From Lonicera japonica (taxonomy: Eukaryota > Streptophyta > Magnoliopsida > Dipsacales > Caprifoliaceae): a stretch of DNA of 64,000 bases. Below, in pieces: positions 11,718 to 24,312 of the stretch; position 1 is the stretch's first letter, and every line of letters begins with the position of its first letter. The position numbers and the translations under genes are program-made. The notes under the pieces were generated by a model. The model made no database searches, was not told where the DNA came from, and saw only the letters and a list, made by a program, of their open reading frames with translations. The DNA is taken from contig CM038471.1 in NCBI GenBank assembly GCA_021464415.1, forward strand, positions 34,073,234 through 34,137,233. Direction: 5' to 3'.

Positions 11718-13667
11718 TTAAGAACTTCTGCCAAACTTGGCTCCTATATCGCATTTCATCTCTTCAACAACTTCATTTGGAGGAATAAGCATTCTAACTT
11801 CCTGCTCTGTTTGTTCACTTTCCATGTGAGCCAGGGCATCTGCACACTTGTTTGCATTGTGGGGAATATGAACAATCCGAGCGTCCATCTAAGTGACTAA
11901 AGCTTTACAGTCTTCAATGAGAATCCTATTTAGATGGTTATCCTCATTTTCAGTATTTTTTATAAGGTTCACAGCATTTAAGCAGTTTGTTTCAATGCTG
12001 ATTCTTTTTCAATTTCTCTATTTCCAAAGTTTGAAAGCGTGTCTTAAACCCTATAATTCGGCTTTAAGAATGTCCGTGTATCCAATGTATCTGCAAAAAT
12101 CCTTCAACCCATTTTCCTTGGTCCGTCCTCTCGAGACCTCCTAGTCCACCTTTGTGATCTTCTAACAAGATGCTTCCATCCGTATTGATTTTAATGCAAC
12201 CTGTAAGAAGGAAATTCCAACAAATAAGTACAACATCATTGCTAGAATTACTTTGAGAATTACTCTCAAAGGCTCTAGAGACATCTTTAGCAAAACTTAG
12301 GCTAAGGTTAGCCACGGTGCTTTCATTTTGGGAATTTTTGTTGAATTGTAACTCGTTACGCATTTTTCAAATATGCCAAACAGTAGAAGCAAAAACAATG
12401 CCCCAATTCATATTACTAATACGTTTGTCAACACTTTTCAAGTTAGCATCAAGCCAAATATTAAAATGAGTATTTCCTGGGTTATAATGTCCCACCCCCA
12501 TGAAAATACTCCACACTTTTCCAGCACGCAGGTAGGCACAGAAGAGGTGGTTAGCACTCTCTTCTATACCACAATACTTGCAAGTAGAGTTTTGAGATAA
12601 ACCACGTCTCACACACATTTTATTGTGCAAAATTCTATCCAATTTAACAAGCCACAAGAATTGGATTATTTTAATAAGGAGTACGTTTGAGTTTCCAAAG
12701 CCACTTCCAATTTGGGTCCGTATTGGTAATAGTATGTTCTTTGTTAAGGATATGCAAATAACAAGATCATATAGAAAATTTACCATTACCGGAGAGACCC
12801 CAAGAAGGAGTATCTTTCTTCTTAAATAAATTAGAGACGAGAAGAGTAGTACTAATAACATCATTGCAGCCCTCCATTGGAATGGTGGCTGCAATTTTAT
12901 AAGCATTCCAAGTACCATTAGTATCAATAATATCATTCATCATAACATTTCCAAGCAAGTTCACATTATGCTCCCATCTATCTTTAAAGCTATCTTTGCC
13001 ACCCCACCAATCTTCCCAAAGGGGAGTGGTGTTGCCACTGCCCACAGTCCACTTGGTAGCCTCATCATTAATATCTTTTGAATCGCGAATACTTCTCCAT
13101 ATATGCGAGCCTCCTTGCCCTTTTTTTCAATTCCTCGGATTAAAATGAATTTTGTATTTGTTTCTCATGACTTTGATCCATAGGATGTCATTCTCATTCA
13201 TCACACGCCACCCAAGTTTAAATAGGCTAGCTTTGTTATTCTCCATACAAGACCTAATGCCTAAACCACCAAATTTTTTGGGTTTACAAACTTTCCTCCA
13301 TTTGGCAAGGTGAATTATATTCTTATCTTTGTTTTGCCCCCACAAAAAATTTATATTCAACTTATCAATTTTTAGGAATTTTTATAGTTTGCATAATATA
13401 GTTTGAGATCATAGAGGTAAACCGCTTGGATAAAAGTCGTCCTACTCGTAATGGACAGGACACTCGCTTTCCACCCACTAAGTTTACGCTGCATTTTATC
13501 AATGATAAGGTCAAAATGATTTTTTCGAACTCTCCCGTGGATAAAGGGACCACTCAAATAGGTACCAAAATCTTTGGTACACACTATGCCACAAATTCAG
13601 CTAAACATAACCGCTTTCCTTTGGTCAACATTCAGGGACACATAGATTTTTTATTTTTGAAAGTTAA
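11718..13667 (-). pseudogene. LINE ORF2, C-terminal half (post-RT region, zf-RVT, RNase H)
   Basis: Read on the minus strand, fragments in several frames line up with a plant L1-type ORF2. Just inside 13667 comes the stretch after the RT active site, with FGTYL and IDKMQRKLSGWKASVLSI. NINFLWGQNKDKNIIHLAKW and KPKKFGGLGIR lie at about 13360-13260. The zf-RVT region with CKYCGIEESANHLFCAYLRAGK-like cysteines and histidine lies at about 12590-12530. A type I RNase H begins IKINTDGSI at about 12198, with HIPHNANKCADALAHMES near 11840. The reading ends at TAA 11718-11720. Many stops and frameshifts make it dead. It is joined to 14061-14332 across a MITE and to 16870-17025 across an LTR insertion. 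Confidence 0.85.
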
Positions 13668-14060
13668 GGTTGTGTTTGGTTGCTATTTCTGAACAAGATT
13701 TTAAAATTTTTTCTCAAAACACAATTTAAAATCAACTCTACTTTCACACTTCCCAAAATTTATTTCACTACACTTTCTCTCTCTAAACTTTTTTTTAAAA
13801 CGCCATAACTTTAAATCCAAAAATCAAATAATAATAAAAAATATATATTTGAAACCTACTCATCGAGATCTATAAAATAAGATCCATTGTGACTATTTTT
13901 TGAAATTTTTTATGCGTTTTTTTCATTGGTTGAAAAAAAGTCAAACAAAACCAAATTCACTTTTCAACATAAAAATTCTAACTCAAAACATTCAACCAAA
14001 TACCAAATTTTTAAAAACTTGTCTAGAAAACTTGTCTAGAAACATTAACCAAACACCACC
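13668..14060. mobile_element. Tourist-like (PIF/Harbinger) MITE inserted in the LINE
   Basis: The ends GGTTGTGTTTGGTTG and (inverted) GGTGGTGTTTGGTTAA are terminal inverted repeats, flanked by TAA on both sides (13665-13667 and 14061-14063). Removing it rejoins the LINE reading just after FCSHSGQRV. A second member of the family lies at 56717-57069; both contain TTTGAAACCTACTCAT near the middle. Confidence 0.85.
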
Positions 14061-14332
14061 TAACTCTTTGCCCCGAATGACTACAGAAGGTATTAATGAT
14101 TTCCATCACCACCCTACAATTATTTTCCTCAGCTTTAGCAAAGAGGATAAGATTATCCGCAAACATAAAGTGTGATATGGTCACCCCCGAGTTTGTCGCT
14201 TTGATACCAGTCCATTTATTGTTATCCCCCACCTTATTAATTAAATTGGAAATATATTCAAGACAAAGCACAAACAAATAGGGGGAGAGCGGATCACCTT
14301 GTCTAAGGCCCCTACCAAGCAATAGGGATTGC
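14061..14332 (-). pseudogene. LINE reverse transcriptase, central motifs
   Basis: The minus strand encodes GRGLRQGDPLSPYLFVLCLE and then FMFADNLILFAKAE. These are the conserved LINE RT blocks, but the catalytic FADD is FADN here, so the second active-site aspartate is lost. The segment ends at the MITE on one side and at a Copia-type LTR on the other. About 55 residues expected between this part and the N-terminal RT part at 16870-17025 are missing. Confidence 0.88.
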
Positions 14333-16869
14333 TGTTAGAGTGATATACTAAAAGCCATGATTTTATTATTATTGATTTTAATATATTATATAGACTCGGT
14401 TTTGCTATTTTAATGAGAATATTTACAGGTAATGGTTACATTATATTATTTATTTAAATATTGTGTATGTGTGTCTTTTATTCCATATAGTTGATGATTT
14501 GGTGTGTAGAGTATAGCTTACACACAGAAGATCATATCATCGATTCTTGTGAAACATAAATTTATTGGTTCACGGTCTTAGATGGAATTGGACACCCATC
14601 AGTTAGATTATAACACAAGTTTTAATAATTTATCTTGATTACAGGAAATTGTATAGTTTTTGTTGACATAGAAGGTCTTAATCTTATTTTGATAATAATA
14701 ATAAATCAATCATCTATAATTTAACATGTTTCTTGATATAAGTTTATAGTTAATTTACATGGAATTAATATCAAGAATAGCATGATTGCTCAAAGGAAGC
14801 ATAACATGGATTATCGAAATATTATCCGATCAAGTCAACAATGCATTGGACAAGATAAGGAAGATCAACCTCATCACAGTGTAATTCATGAAGATCAAGA
14901 TCAAGGATCATATGCAAAAAAAGCTTCATGACAAGATGTTTAAATGGAAATCAAATTGAAGAAACAAATCAAAGCATTCAAAGACTCGATTATTCGATAA
15001 TTGAGTGAGTGCTTAGGATTAATGTAAAGTTTCTTAATTAATTTTTTATATAGCTCAAACATGAACATGCATCATTCATAGATCAATTGATATAAGCTTA
15101 AATTGAATTTCCTTTGAAAACATAATTCTTATAAAAATCGGTTTTCAAATAAATTCATATTAAATTCAAATGATCATATTTTGAGTTTTCCTGTAATTAG
15201 GTGTCTTAAGAACTTATTTTTAAGGTCCCCAAAGCATTAGAATTGATTTTGGAGCTTATATGCAAAGGTGCAAAAATTAGAATTTTTGGCCTTTTGACTT
15301 GATGGACAGCAAGGTCCATCAGTCGACCGATGGCTTGTGCTCAGTTGACTAAAGCCCATTCAGTCGACTGATGAGTCTTGCTCAGTCAACTGATGGCCCA
15401 GATTATAGCCGTTGGATTTTTTATTTTTTTACCTTTTTTGGTAGCAAATTTCTACCAAACCTCAAAAACGGCTATATCATTTTTGGAACTATATATACAC
15501 TATCTAAGACATATTTTGAACACCTTGAATCATTCTTATACTATATACTTCATTTATCTTCAATATCAAAAGATTCAAGTATTTTATTTTTGATCAATCA
15601 TTCATTTTGAGCTATATCATCTTGATCAAATAAGATAACTCTAATGCGAGCTTCAATTATATTCTTTAAACACTTGAGAGTTGTTATTCATTGGTTTGAA
15701 TCACCAAACAAATAATTTGTATTCATTTGTGAACTGTCAATTTCATAGGATAACAAGAAGGTAAATTCTTGTTTAGTAATTGTGAGAGGTAAATCTCATA
15801 AGTTAGTAAGAGGGATTCTTGTGAGAGTATTGTGGTAGAGTAATACTTATAAGAGTGTATGAGGAGGATATACTTATAGTGGTTTGTTTTTCACCCGGAA
15901 GAAAAACGGTATTAGTGGAACTTCTCAGGGAACTAACCGAGCGCGGACGTATGGTTTAGGAAATCAAACCGTGAGGACAAAAAGTCTTGAGCTTTAAATT
16001 AGTTTATTCTTTCTAAACTCAAACTCTCTTTTTATTGCTATATTATTGCTTGTTTATTTATTTTGGGATTGATTGCTTGAAATTGATTATTTCCTTGATA
16101 TAGTTGTTTAGCTAGTTATATTGCTTAAACATTTTTAAAAAGTTTTTTATTCCATATTTAATTTTGAAAACCCTATTCACCCCCTTTAGGGTTGTTTTCT
16201 GACCAACAGTTTTAACTTGTTATGCTAGTACATTTTTTATGTATTGAACAGGACCAGTTTTGGTTAATTATTTTTATACTAACTATATAAAATAATTTAA
16301 AATCCCATAGTTTTTATTATTGCTTATACTCTTAATCTTGAAATAACTAATAGACATATGCATATAGTGTTTGTTGTTTTGACTCATTAAAAGTGAGATT
16401 CATTTATGAATCAATAAGCTCTGTGAATTGGACAACGACACTATATGTATGATGATTATTAATTATTGACAAAATTCACGTCCTAATATAGGGATTGATG
16501 ATAACCCTTGAGAAGCTTATAAGTTTTGATCATGTCAAACCCTGCAAGTGAATTATATTAATCTGGCACGTCAAAAAGGTTAAGTGGTAAGTTCAAGGAT
16601 TAAGAAGTCATTTAAATATAATTGTCAGTAATTTAATTTAAATGACAGTTATCTGTAATCTTAGTATGAGAAGAATAATAAACATTTAATAATAAAGAGC
16701 TCGAAGTATAATTTTGAATTAAAATTTATGGAATGAATTAATTCATAATTGAATTAGGATTCCAGTTTTTTTATAGTAAGTCCAAACACTTATTTCTCTT
16801 TACGGTCCCTATCGTAGCTATATATATATATGCCAGCCTTGCCTTTTTTTGTAGTACAATAATTCTTCA
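14333..16869. repeat. Copia-type LTR (probable solo or fragment), hosting a nested solo LTR
   Basis: The insertion splits the LINE RT. It starts TGTTAGAGTGATATACTAAA at 14333, a start resembling plant Copia LTRs, and plausibly ends TTCTTCA at 16869; 14661-16208 is a later insertion within it. No matching 5-bp TSD is visible around these borders, and about 55 codons of LINE are missing at the junction, so the right boundary may be a deletion rather than a true LTR end. No internal Copia coding sequence is present. Confidence 0.5.
14661..16208. repeat. Solo LTR, 1548 bp, with perfect 5-bp TSD
   Basis: Starts TGTTGACATAG and ends CTGACCAACA, so the termini are TGTTG...CAACA, and it is flanked by GTTTT on both sides (14656-14660 and 16209-16213). 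It contains imperfect CAGTCGACTGATG repeats near 15310-15400. A TATA-like ACTATATATACAC lies at about 15488. No internal domain or second LTR is present, so it is a solo LTR left by recombination. LTR style suggests Copia, which is an inference. Confidence 0.85.
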
Positions 16870-17025
16870 ATAAAGCTCTAAGACACGTTATCATAAACTA
16901 TTTTTAAATCAATTTTGAAAACAATACCTTTGTCTTTACCACCTTTTTTTCAAAAGTGTGGATGATCTCTTGCGTAATAATAATGTTATCCATGGTTTAA
17001 CGTCCCGGAATAAAACTAGTCATAT
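16870..17025 (-). pseudogene. LINE reverse transcriptase, N-terminal motifs
   Basis: The minus strand reads TSFIPGR-stop-TMDNIIITQEI followed by FKIDLKIVYDNVS. These correspond to the LINE RT blocks around QxSFIPGR...DNIIxxQE and KIDLxKAYDxVxW. The Trp expected after VS is a stop (TAG). LINE homology stops at the AT microsatellite 17021-17042, so the 5' end of the LINE is gone. Confidence 0.8.
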
Positions 17026-20000
17026 ATATATATATATATATGAACTCATCATCATCATCCTCCATATTAACACCCTCTTGATCATCCCCTATAGTTTAAG
17101 TGTAAGAACATAAAATTGTTTAATGGTATACAATTTTTATTATTACTTTAAAATTAAAGGTTCGACTCATGAGAATAAGAGAGGAGGGAAGAGAGGTTTT
17201 TTCATTTATAAGGTTAAAATAGATTGAGATTTAAACTTTTCTTAATTTAAAAAGTAAATAAATTGTGATAATGTTAGAGATGTACTTTTTCCGAGGTAGA
17301 CACTGTAATAGGTTCCCCATGATAAGTGACATGTACTGTGGGCTGGGGACACATACTTTGGGAAAAGAGAAAAAGTTAAGACAATCCTTCCTTTAAAACT
17401 TTAATTCTAGGGATTGAATCTTGAAAGCTACTTATAATAATACCCAATTTGGCTACGGGCACAATGTAATTTTTTCTTGGTCTTCTCAATTATAAATTTT
17501 GCCGATATGGTCTTTTTTTTTATATAAAAAAATATGCTTACATCAAGTATTGGAGCTTAATTATTAAATAATTTGAATTCATACATAACTACTAAATTAT
17601 TTATTGTTATTATTATTTTAAAATTATGTAAAATCTCATACAAATCACATATGCATTAAATATTCATGAGTTGCAATGTCTTTTCCTATAATAATAATAT
17701 TAATAATATGGTAGTAATAAGGTTTCACATCTTTTCTTTATCGTATGATAGCATAATTTTTTCAGAGGCGTTTATTACTAAGACGTTTTAGATAATACGG
17801 GTGATATTATTGTCAAGTCAATATAATTAGTTTAATAATAATAGAAAAGTTTGTATTGTCCCAAAAATTAATTGATAAGGACTTAAATTTTTTTTCCGTA
17901 AAACTTAGTAAAAATTACAATATTAATTCTCTCTCTCGATAGATGATTGGAAAAAAAACCCATTATAAATAATTAATAAATCTTACAGCATGTTCTAATA
18001 TTGGACTAAAAAAATATCTCCTCACCTATTTTTTTTTTTTTTTTTAACAACCATAAAAAAAAAATATATATATATATATATATAAATAGTCGGTGCCAAA
18101 TTACAGGACATGCACATATGGTGACACGTGATATATGACATTTTGCCAGCTGTTTGGCTGCTTCTTATTTATTGGCAAATGCAGGGGACCGGAATATTTA
18201 TTCTGTCTTTGTCATCACTCATCCCCACTTTGACTTCCTTCTTTTTATAACTAACTTACACGTGGATGTCTATCTTTTTACTAAAATAATTTATTTTACT
18301 ATACAAAGTTATTATCTTAAAAAATATTTTTTTTATGTAAAAATATAACTTTTTTCACACAATTATAATCAACAAACTTACGACCACTATAATTAGAGTG
18401 AACCAACGAAAGTTTTGATAACCACATTTATGTGTGTCGTACCCAAAACTTTCTTATTATGAAAACATCGAGGATGCTAATGATGTAGCCCATTGGCATC
18501 TTTTAATTAAATTTAAACAAATACACCCATTTATTTTTAATTAAGAGTCTAAAAAGGTATTAAGAAATTAGTAATATGTTAAGGCTTAGCAAAGTAAATA
18601 TGTTTATAGCTAGAAGAGTAATATACAATTTTAAAAGAATAAAATACAAATTCTCAAAATTACTATACTCACCCTAATTATATATGCAAAGTAAAAGAAA
18701 TCATAATTTGACATATCCAAAGAAAATGCGAAAATTTTAATCTAAGGGTGGAACTATACAAGAAAAAATGCAAAAATATTTATACAATGAGGTGCAATTT
18801 ATTCTAGGGGTGTTTTCAGCTTCACTTCAAGTGAAAATTAGGGAGACTCAAACCTAAACCTAGGCCTCATCAAATAGCCCATAGGCTAGAAACCCGGCCT
18901 GGCACGACTTAACTCATGCTCGTTTGACTACTCAACGGGCTTTTGGGCTACCCGAGCACAATAATGTGGGGCTATGGATTGATATTTTATATTTAGGTCC
19001 GCCTATAAGCTTGGGCTTGGGTTTTTCAAAACACCCCCGCCCGCGGCTAGCTTGGCCCGAAGCTCGCCATTAACTTTTTACTATAATATTTATGATGCTT
19101 TGATATATGATCAGAGGCAGATGTATGTGTAGTGCAAGGGGGGCCATGGTCCCCCAATTTAATTTTTTTTAATATATATAGATATATTTAAGTCTATCAA
19201 ATATCTATTGTGGTCCCCCCCCCCCGACTTAAAAAAATCAGTAGAGAGAGAGCTTGAGAGAACCTGCAACGGTACAATAAAACAATGAACTATGATGCAC
19301 CAGCCCACCACCATCGATCGTTCGTCATCTCTGTTACCGTGTGGTCCCTTCCAATAAAATTTCTTGGATCTGCTAATGTATAGATGAGGAATAATGTGTG
19401 ATTTGATTTTTGCTTTATCATAAAAAGGGGAAAACTAGTTGATGTTGAATTGATAAAAAGCAAAAGCGAGTAAGTAAACTTTATATTCTTTAATTCAAAA
19501 AGAAAGCAACAACAAAGAAATCAATTAAAACCATGTGCTGTAGGAGTGTAGGACTATAATTTAATTTAAATTTATTTAACTTGTAAATAAATGAAGATTG
19601 CTTTTAAAAAAAAAGTATTGATATTAGTATTTTACAAGCGTATTTTATCATTTAAAAATTATTTTTAATGACACTTGATAAAAAAAATTTAGTACACTTT
19701 TTTGTGGTTAAAAGTGATTTTAAGTAGAGTGTTATACTATTTTTTATGGAGTATTAATATTAATACCCCTAAATAAACTATTAAAATAAATGAAACAAGC
19801 ATGGTAATGTAAGTACAATTGAACCAAAATAAATAAAGTCAACAAGTACACATAATCTATTAAAATAAATAAAGATTATCTTTAAATAATAAAAAGTACA
19901 TCTAACCCAACCTATCTAGCTAGGATGTACTTAGACTTAAAATATATAGGATGCACTTACACTTAAACCACCTTTAATCCCTTGGTTTTGCAACGAATAT

Positions 20001-20747
20001 AATTTTTTGAATAGCTCTTGACACTTTTACTATTTTGTTTTAGTATTTGCTCTTTTTGAGTAGAATAACCTTTTACTATAGTTAAAAAATATAATTTTAT
20101 AGGAATGATTCAACATGTTACTCTCTATCTCTCTCATTTTTGCTTGTGACCACCTCCATTTTATTTTGTGAAACTTATGTCCTTTTGATTCATCTTTTAT
20201 GACACCAGCGTGTTAATTAATTTATTTTAATGCCTCAGCTATAAATTATTTATGGTATTTTAAATTCTACAATTTTCTAACATGTTTAATTGACTTTTTT
20301 CATATTAAATATTGGAGTAGTAAATTAGTTTGGGTGTACTTTTATTAAAGTTTGATAATTAATTAATTTTTAAAAAAAGAGTGAATTGGATTTCCTTATT
20401 TTTATAAAAGGTGAGAATTTATTTCTTAAAAAAATAAGAGTGATAACTTTATTTGAATAAGAGAGATGAAGTCTTAAAACTCTATCCCCTCTCATCCTAA
20501 TCGCCGCCATAGGAAGAAATAAGAGAATAAAGAGATAAGGAAGAAGAACAAAAGGGTTTGGTACCTTGAGTTTCGCGTGTCGATCGTTTATTGCCTCTTT
20601 GTGTTTTTCAGATAGGCAAATCAATTTCTCACTAAATAAACTATCAATTTCTCATTAATTTCACGCATCGATCATGTGAGACAGATATTCATTTTTTCAT
20701 AAAAGATCTTAACACTATTATACTATATTATTCTTATTTGTATATGA
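17026..20747. other. No gene recognised; AT-rich intergenic DNA with microsatellites
   Basis: Holds AT tracts at about 17021-17042 and 18058-18084 (after a long T run) and a C11 run near 19215. A stretch at 18870-19080 is rich in GGCCCG and CGGGC words like subterminal repeats of hAT MITEs, but I could not define ends. The open frames at 18154-18348 and 20370-20624 show no recognisable domain. Confidence 0.35.
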
Positions 20748-21231
20748 TGGTGCCAAAATCTAAAAGTAGATAATTAACCAATCAATAAATGAATATCGGT
20801 GAATAAAAAGTAAATGTTGCACAATGATGAACAGCCTGGGGGTGTTTCCCTTTGGGCTATGAGCTTGTCAATTTGTACTTGGAGAGCAGCCTACTGCTCC
20901 TGTAACGCCAATAAGGGGTCTGTTTGAGTGTGTCTTGACCCGCGGAATTTTCACCTTCTTTGTTGCAGAAAATTTGTATTGCAGTTTTGGACCCCAAGAT
21001 GGTCGAATTTGGAAAAATCTTGAACTGAAAAGTTGTAGCTCTTGAAATTTTCTACGAAATGAACTATAGAATCACATAATTAAGGGTTCTGAGTAAGAAG
21101 TTATGCGCCCGAGAATATTGAGCTACTGCAGGCCCATGGGATTTGGAGCTTTTTCACCAAAAATTCACTTATAATTTTTAAAGAACGAGAGCTTTAGAGA
21201 GCTTATCGTTCCCACATATGGCACCAACTAA
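20748..21231 (-). mobile_element. Remnant of a second outer-family gypsy element: LTR end plus leader/gag start
   Basis: 20748-20836 repeats the first about 90 bases of the LTR at 21232 (TGGTGYCAAAATCTA through ACAATGATGAACA). It is fused to internal leader sequence (20837-21231) that matches the leader at 47071-47160, for example GGGGTCTGTTTRAGTGTGTC. On the minus strand the leader touches the LTR at 21232 through TTGGTGCCATATGTGGGAAC, which has the position and style of a gypsy primer-binding site. The LTR at 21232-22209 is therefore shared: 5' LTR of this truncated element and 3' LTR of the main outer element. Confidence 0.7.
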
Positions 21232-22209
21232 TGGTGTCAAAATCTAGAGTAGATAACTAATCAATCAATAAGTGAATAAAAAATAAACGCGGCACAATGA
21301 TGAACAAACAACATTTTTTTTATAAGGTAGGTTCCTCAAGTAGCGCTTATGCTATTCTGGCAATACGTCCTCCTTTTGTGTGTACTTGCTTTGTATTAGC
21401 TCAAAGGCAATTAACTTTAGATGATGATACAAGCTACCAACTTTGCTCTCTAAAATTTCACTAATTTTATTTACAAGTATAGAATTAGGATAACAAATAT
21501 TTTAACAGTATAAATAATAAACTATGTATGAGAGAGAATGTATAAGGGTTGTTGGTATTTTTTGGGCTATGAAAAAAGAGAGTATAAGACCCTTCTATCT
21601 CTTCTTGAATTGGCTTGTATTTGTATTGCCAATGACTTTATATCTCTTAAATGAGATGGATGGATCTTGGGTGAGAAGGATGGTGTTGGATGAGAAGAAT
21701 GGTGTGTTTTTGTTGTGTGTTGAATGAATGAATGAATGAATGAGGGGAGGTATTTATAGGTAAATGTAGAATGTCAAAAAAGTAAATTTGATGAAAATGA
21801 GGGGCAAAAAGGTAATTTGGTAAAAGTTAGTGGATGTGAGTGGAATATTTATTTAAAAGAAAAGTGTGGAATATTATTGAGTGGACTATTTATTTAAAAG
21901 AAAAGTGTGGACTATTTATTTAAAAGAAAAGTGTGGAATATTGGAGTAGAATATTTATTTAGAAGAAAAGTGTGGAATATTATGGAGTGGAATATTTATT
22001 TAAAAGAAAAGTGTGGAATATTATGGAGTGGAATATTTATTTAAAAGAAAAGTGTGGAATATTATTGAGTGAAATATTTATTTAAAAGAAAAGTATAGAA
22101 TATTATTGAGTGGAATATTTATTTAAAGAAACTGTGGAATATTATTTAAAAGAAAAGTGAAGAATATTATTTTTGTAGGCCAATGGTAAAATTATTATTT
22201 ACCCCATCA
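21232..22209 (-). repeat. LTR of the outer Tat/gypsy element (its 3' LTR)
   Basis: In plus coordinates it runs from TGGTGTCAAAATC to TACCCCATCA, so on the minus strand it is TGATGGGG...GACACCA with short inverted ends. Its right half is shared with 47161-47737 (for example TATAAGGGTTGTTGGTATTT and ATTATTTACCCCATCA). It contains TGAA tetranucleotide repeats at about 21721-21743 and the AATATTTATTTAAAAGAAAAG tandem repeat. A polypurine tract on the minus strand lies immediately outside it at 22211-22226. Confidence 0.85.
21838..22170. repeat. Tandem repeat inside the outer LTR, about 40-bp unit
   Basis: About eight copies of a unit containing GGAATATTTATTTAAAAGAA and AAGTGTGGAATATTATGGAG, with period about 36-42 bp. 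The partner LTR (47540-47700) has only about four copies. Confidence 0.85.
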
Positions 22210-22210
22210 A

Positions 22211-22226
22211 TTCCTCCCTATCTTTT
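22211..22226 (-). other. Polypurine tract of the outer gypsy element
   Basis: On the minus strand AAAAGATAGGGAGGAA directly precedes the 3' LTR start TGATGGGG, the position expected for plus-strand DNA priming. Confidence 0.7.
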
Positions 22227-22766
22227 ACTTTTATGATGAAAGCTGAATGTGAAAGATAAATGTCTTTACTAGATGTTACATGTAAGTTTGTGGAGCTCGG
22301 AACATTAATGTGTAAAGCTGGCTAGACTTTGATCATTAGTCTTAGAGCTTCAGAACATTATTGTGTAAGGCTGACAAGACTTTGATCTCGAGTTGTTGTT
22401 CAAGGAAGTTAGATCTCGGATGCTAGTCATTGAGCTCAAAACATCAATGTGTAGAGTTTGTTAGACATTTGATGTAAGTCGTAAAGCTTGGAACATTAAT
22501 GTGTAATGCTTGCTATACTTTTGGTCATAAGCATGGGAGTTTTTGGTGTTAGTATAATAATTTGATTTTACTTGGGCCCTTTTCAATTTTCTTCAAATTC
22601 TCGAATTTTATTTTTTTTAAAGTAAGTGTGCTTAATGAACTAGCCACTTACTAAACTGACCTCTTTGTGAGAGAATTTTTACAGAATGCACTTTACTAGT
22701 AATGAAATACCGAAACAAAACATTTTTTTAAAAAACAACTATTACAAAAGTACAATCTGTTTTAGC
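22227..22766 (-). repeat. 3' untranslated region of the outer element with 54-bp degenerate repeats
   Basis: Between the integrase stop and the polypurine tract lie four diverged copies of a roughly 54-bp unit recognisable by AACATTAATGTGTAAAGCT (about 22301, 22347, 22438, 22492), in plus-strand orientation. No coding sequence is seen. Confidence 0.6.
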
Positions 22767-24166
22767 TTAAGGACAATATCTCTTGAGGTGCTCTATATTC
22801 CATGGTCTCACGAGTTCCATGTCGTCTACAGTCTTCAGATAGTAGGTGCCAAGCTTGTTGACCTTGGTGACCATGTATGGACCTTCCCATTTAGCAGCGA
22901 GCTTGCCATGTTCAGAAATTTGGTGGCCAAGACGACTTTTCGAAGCACCAAGTCACCTACATTCAGACTTCTGTGTTTGACCCTCTTGTTGTAACTTTTG
23001 ACCATACTTCTTTTATAGGCCTTTTCTATGATTCGTGCTTGCTTTCTTTTTTTCTTCAATGAGGTCTAAGTTAGCTAGTAGGCCTCTGTCGTTACAAGTT
23101 GGGTCATGATGGTTGATCCTGTACATTGGTAGTCCTATCTCCACCGGGATAACTGCTTCTGTTCTATAGGTTAGAGAAAAAGGAGTTTCAATGGTCGGAG
23201 CACTGATGGTGGTCCTGTAGGCCCACAGGACTAACGGGAGCTCTTTAAACCAATTTATGTTGGCATCATCAAGTCTTTTCTTCAATGAGCTCAGCAAAGT
23301 TCTATTGGTGACCTCAGCTTGGCCATTGGCTTAAGGATGAGCTAGCGAGCTGTAATGATTTTCTATTCCATACCCTTTACAGAAGTTTCTGAAGAGGTCG
23401 CAATTGAATTGCTTTCCATTATCGGTGATCAAGACCTTTGGAAGACCAAAGCGCCAAATGATGTTCTTCCACACGAAGCTCTGGATCTTCATAGTGGTGA
23501 TCGTGGTCAGTGCTTCTGCCTCAACCCATTTGGTGAAATAATCAATGGCCACAACTGTAAATTTCATTTGTTCTTTACCCAAAAGAAAAGGTCTGATTAT
23601 ATCCATCCCCCACTGAGAGAAAGGCCAGGGTCTGCTGACAAGGGTCGTTAGCTTTGCTGGGAGCTGTTGGACGTTAGCAAACTGTTGGCATTTGTCACAC
23701 TTTCTTACAAGTTACTTGGCGTTTTGTAGGATAGTGGGCCATAAGTAACATTGCCTTCCAACTTTAAAGGCTAATGAGCGAGCTGCTGGGTGCCCTCCAC
23801 ACAACCCTCCATGAATTTCTAGCAGAGCTGCTTGGGCTTGGTGAGGATGCAGGCAGAGTAGGAATGGAAGAACATACCCATATTTGTACAGTGTTGCCTC
23901 GATGACCACGTATCTGTTAGAAACATATTTTATCCTTTTGACCATCTTTTTATCTTCAGGAAGAGTTCCACTCGTGAAGTAGTCCGAAATTGGGTAAATC
24001 CAGCATTTGCAGACTTGCACTGGGGTCACATCTAACTCTACAGGTTTCTCGATAGCCTTTCTTTCCAGGTACTCTATACGAACACCACTGGGTATTTCTG
24101 AGGACGAAGCAAGTTTGGCCAGGCGGTCTGCTTTATTATTCTGAGCTTGTGGGACTTTGACAAAGA
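22767..24166 (-). pseudogene. Outer Tat/gypsy pol, 3' part: end of archaic RNase H and integrase
   Basis: The minus strand enters from the insertion border with VFVKVPQAQNNKADRLAKLA, the last archaic RNase H block with its catalytic Asp. The integrase follows. The HHCC zinc region includes EIHGGLCGGHPAARSLAFKV and later CDKCQ. The core has VVAIDYFTKWVEAE and LITDNGKQF as the two Asp blocks, and NGQAEVTNRTL supplies the Glu. The C-terminal part has NKRVKHRSLNVGDLVLRKV and WEGPYMV. Stops and frameshifts (for example after SSLAHP at about 23331) break it; the reading ends at 22767. It is the continuation of 43188-43626, separated by the 19-kb insertion. Confidence 0.9.
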
Positions 24167-24312
24167 CTAAGTATAGACACCTCAATCCGTGACCCCCGCA
24201 AGAACCCTAACGACCTTTGAGAAGTACTATTTTTAGAGTCCACGACCCACCCGGACACCTGAGACTGCCCCGAAGGGGTTTTTTGGCCAAACAAACCTAT
24301 TTTAAGAGGAAT

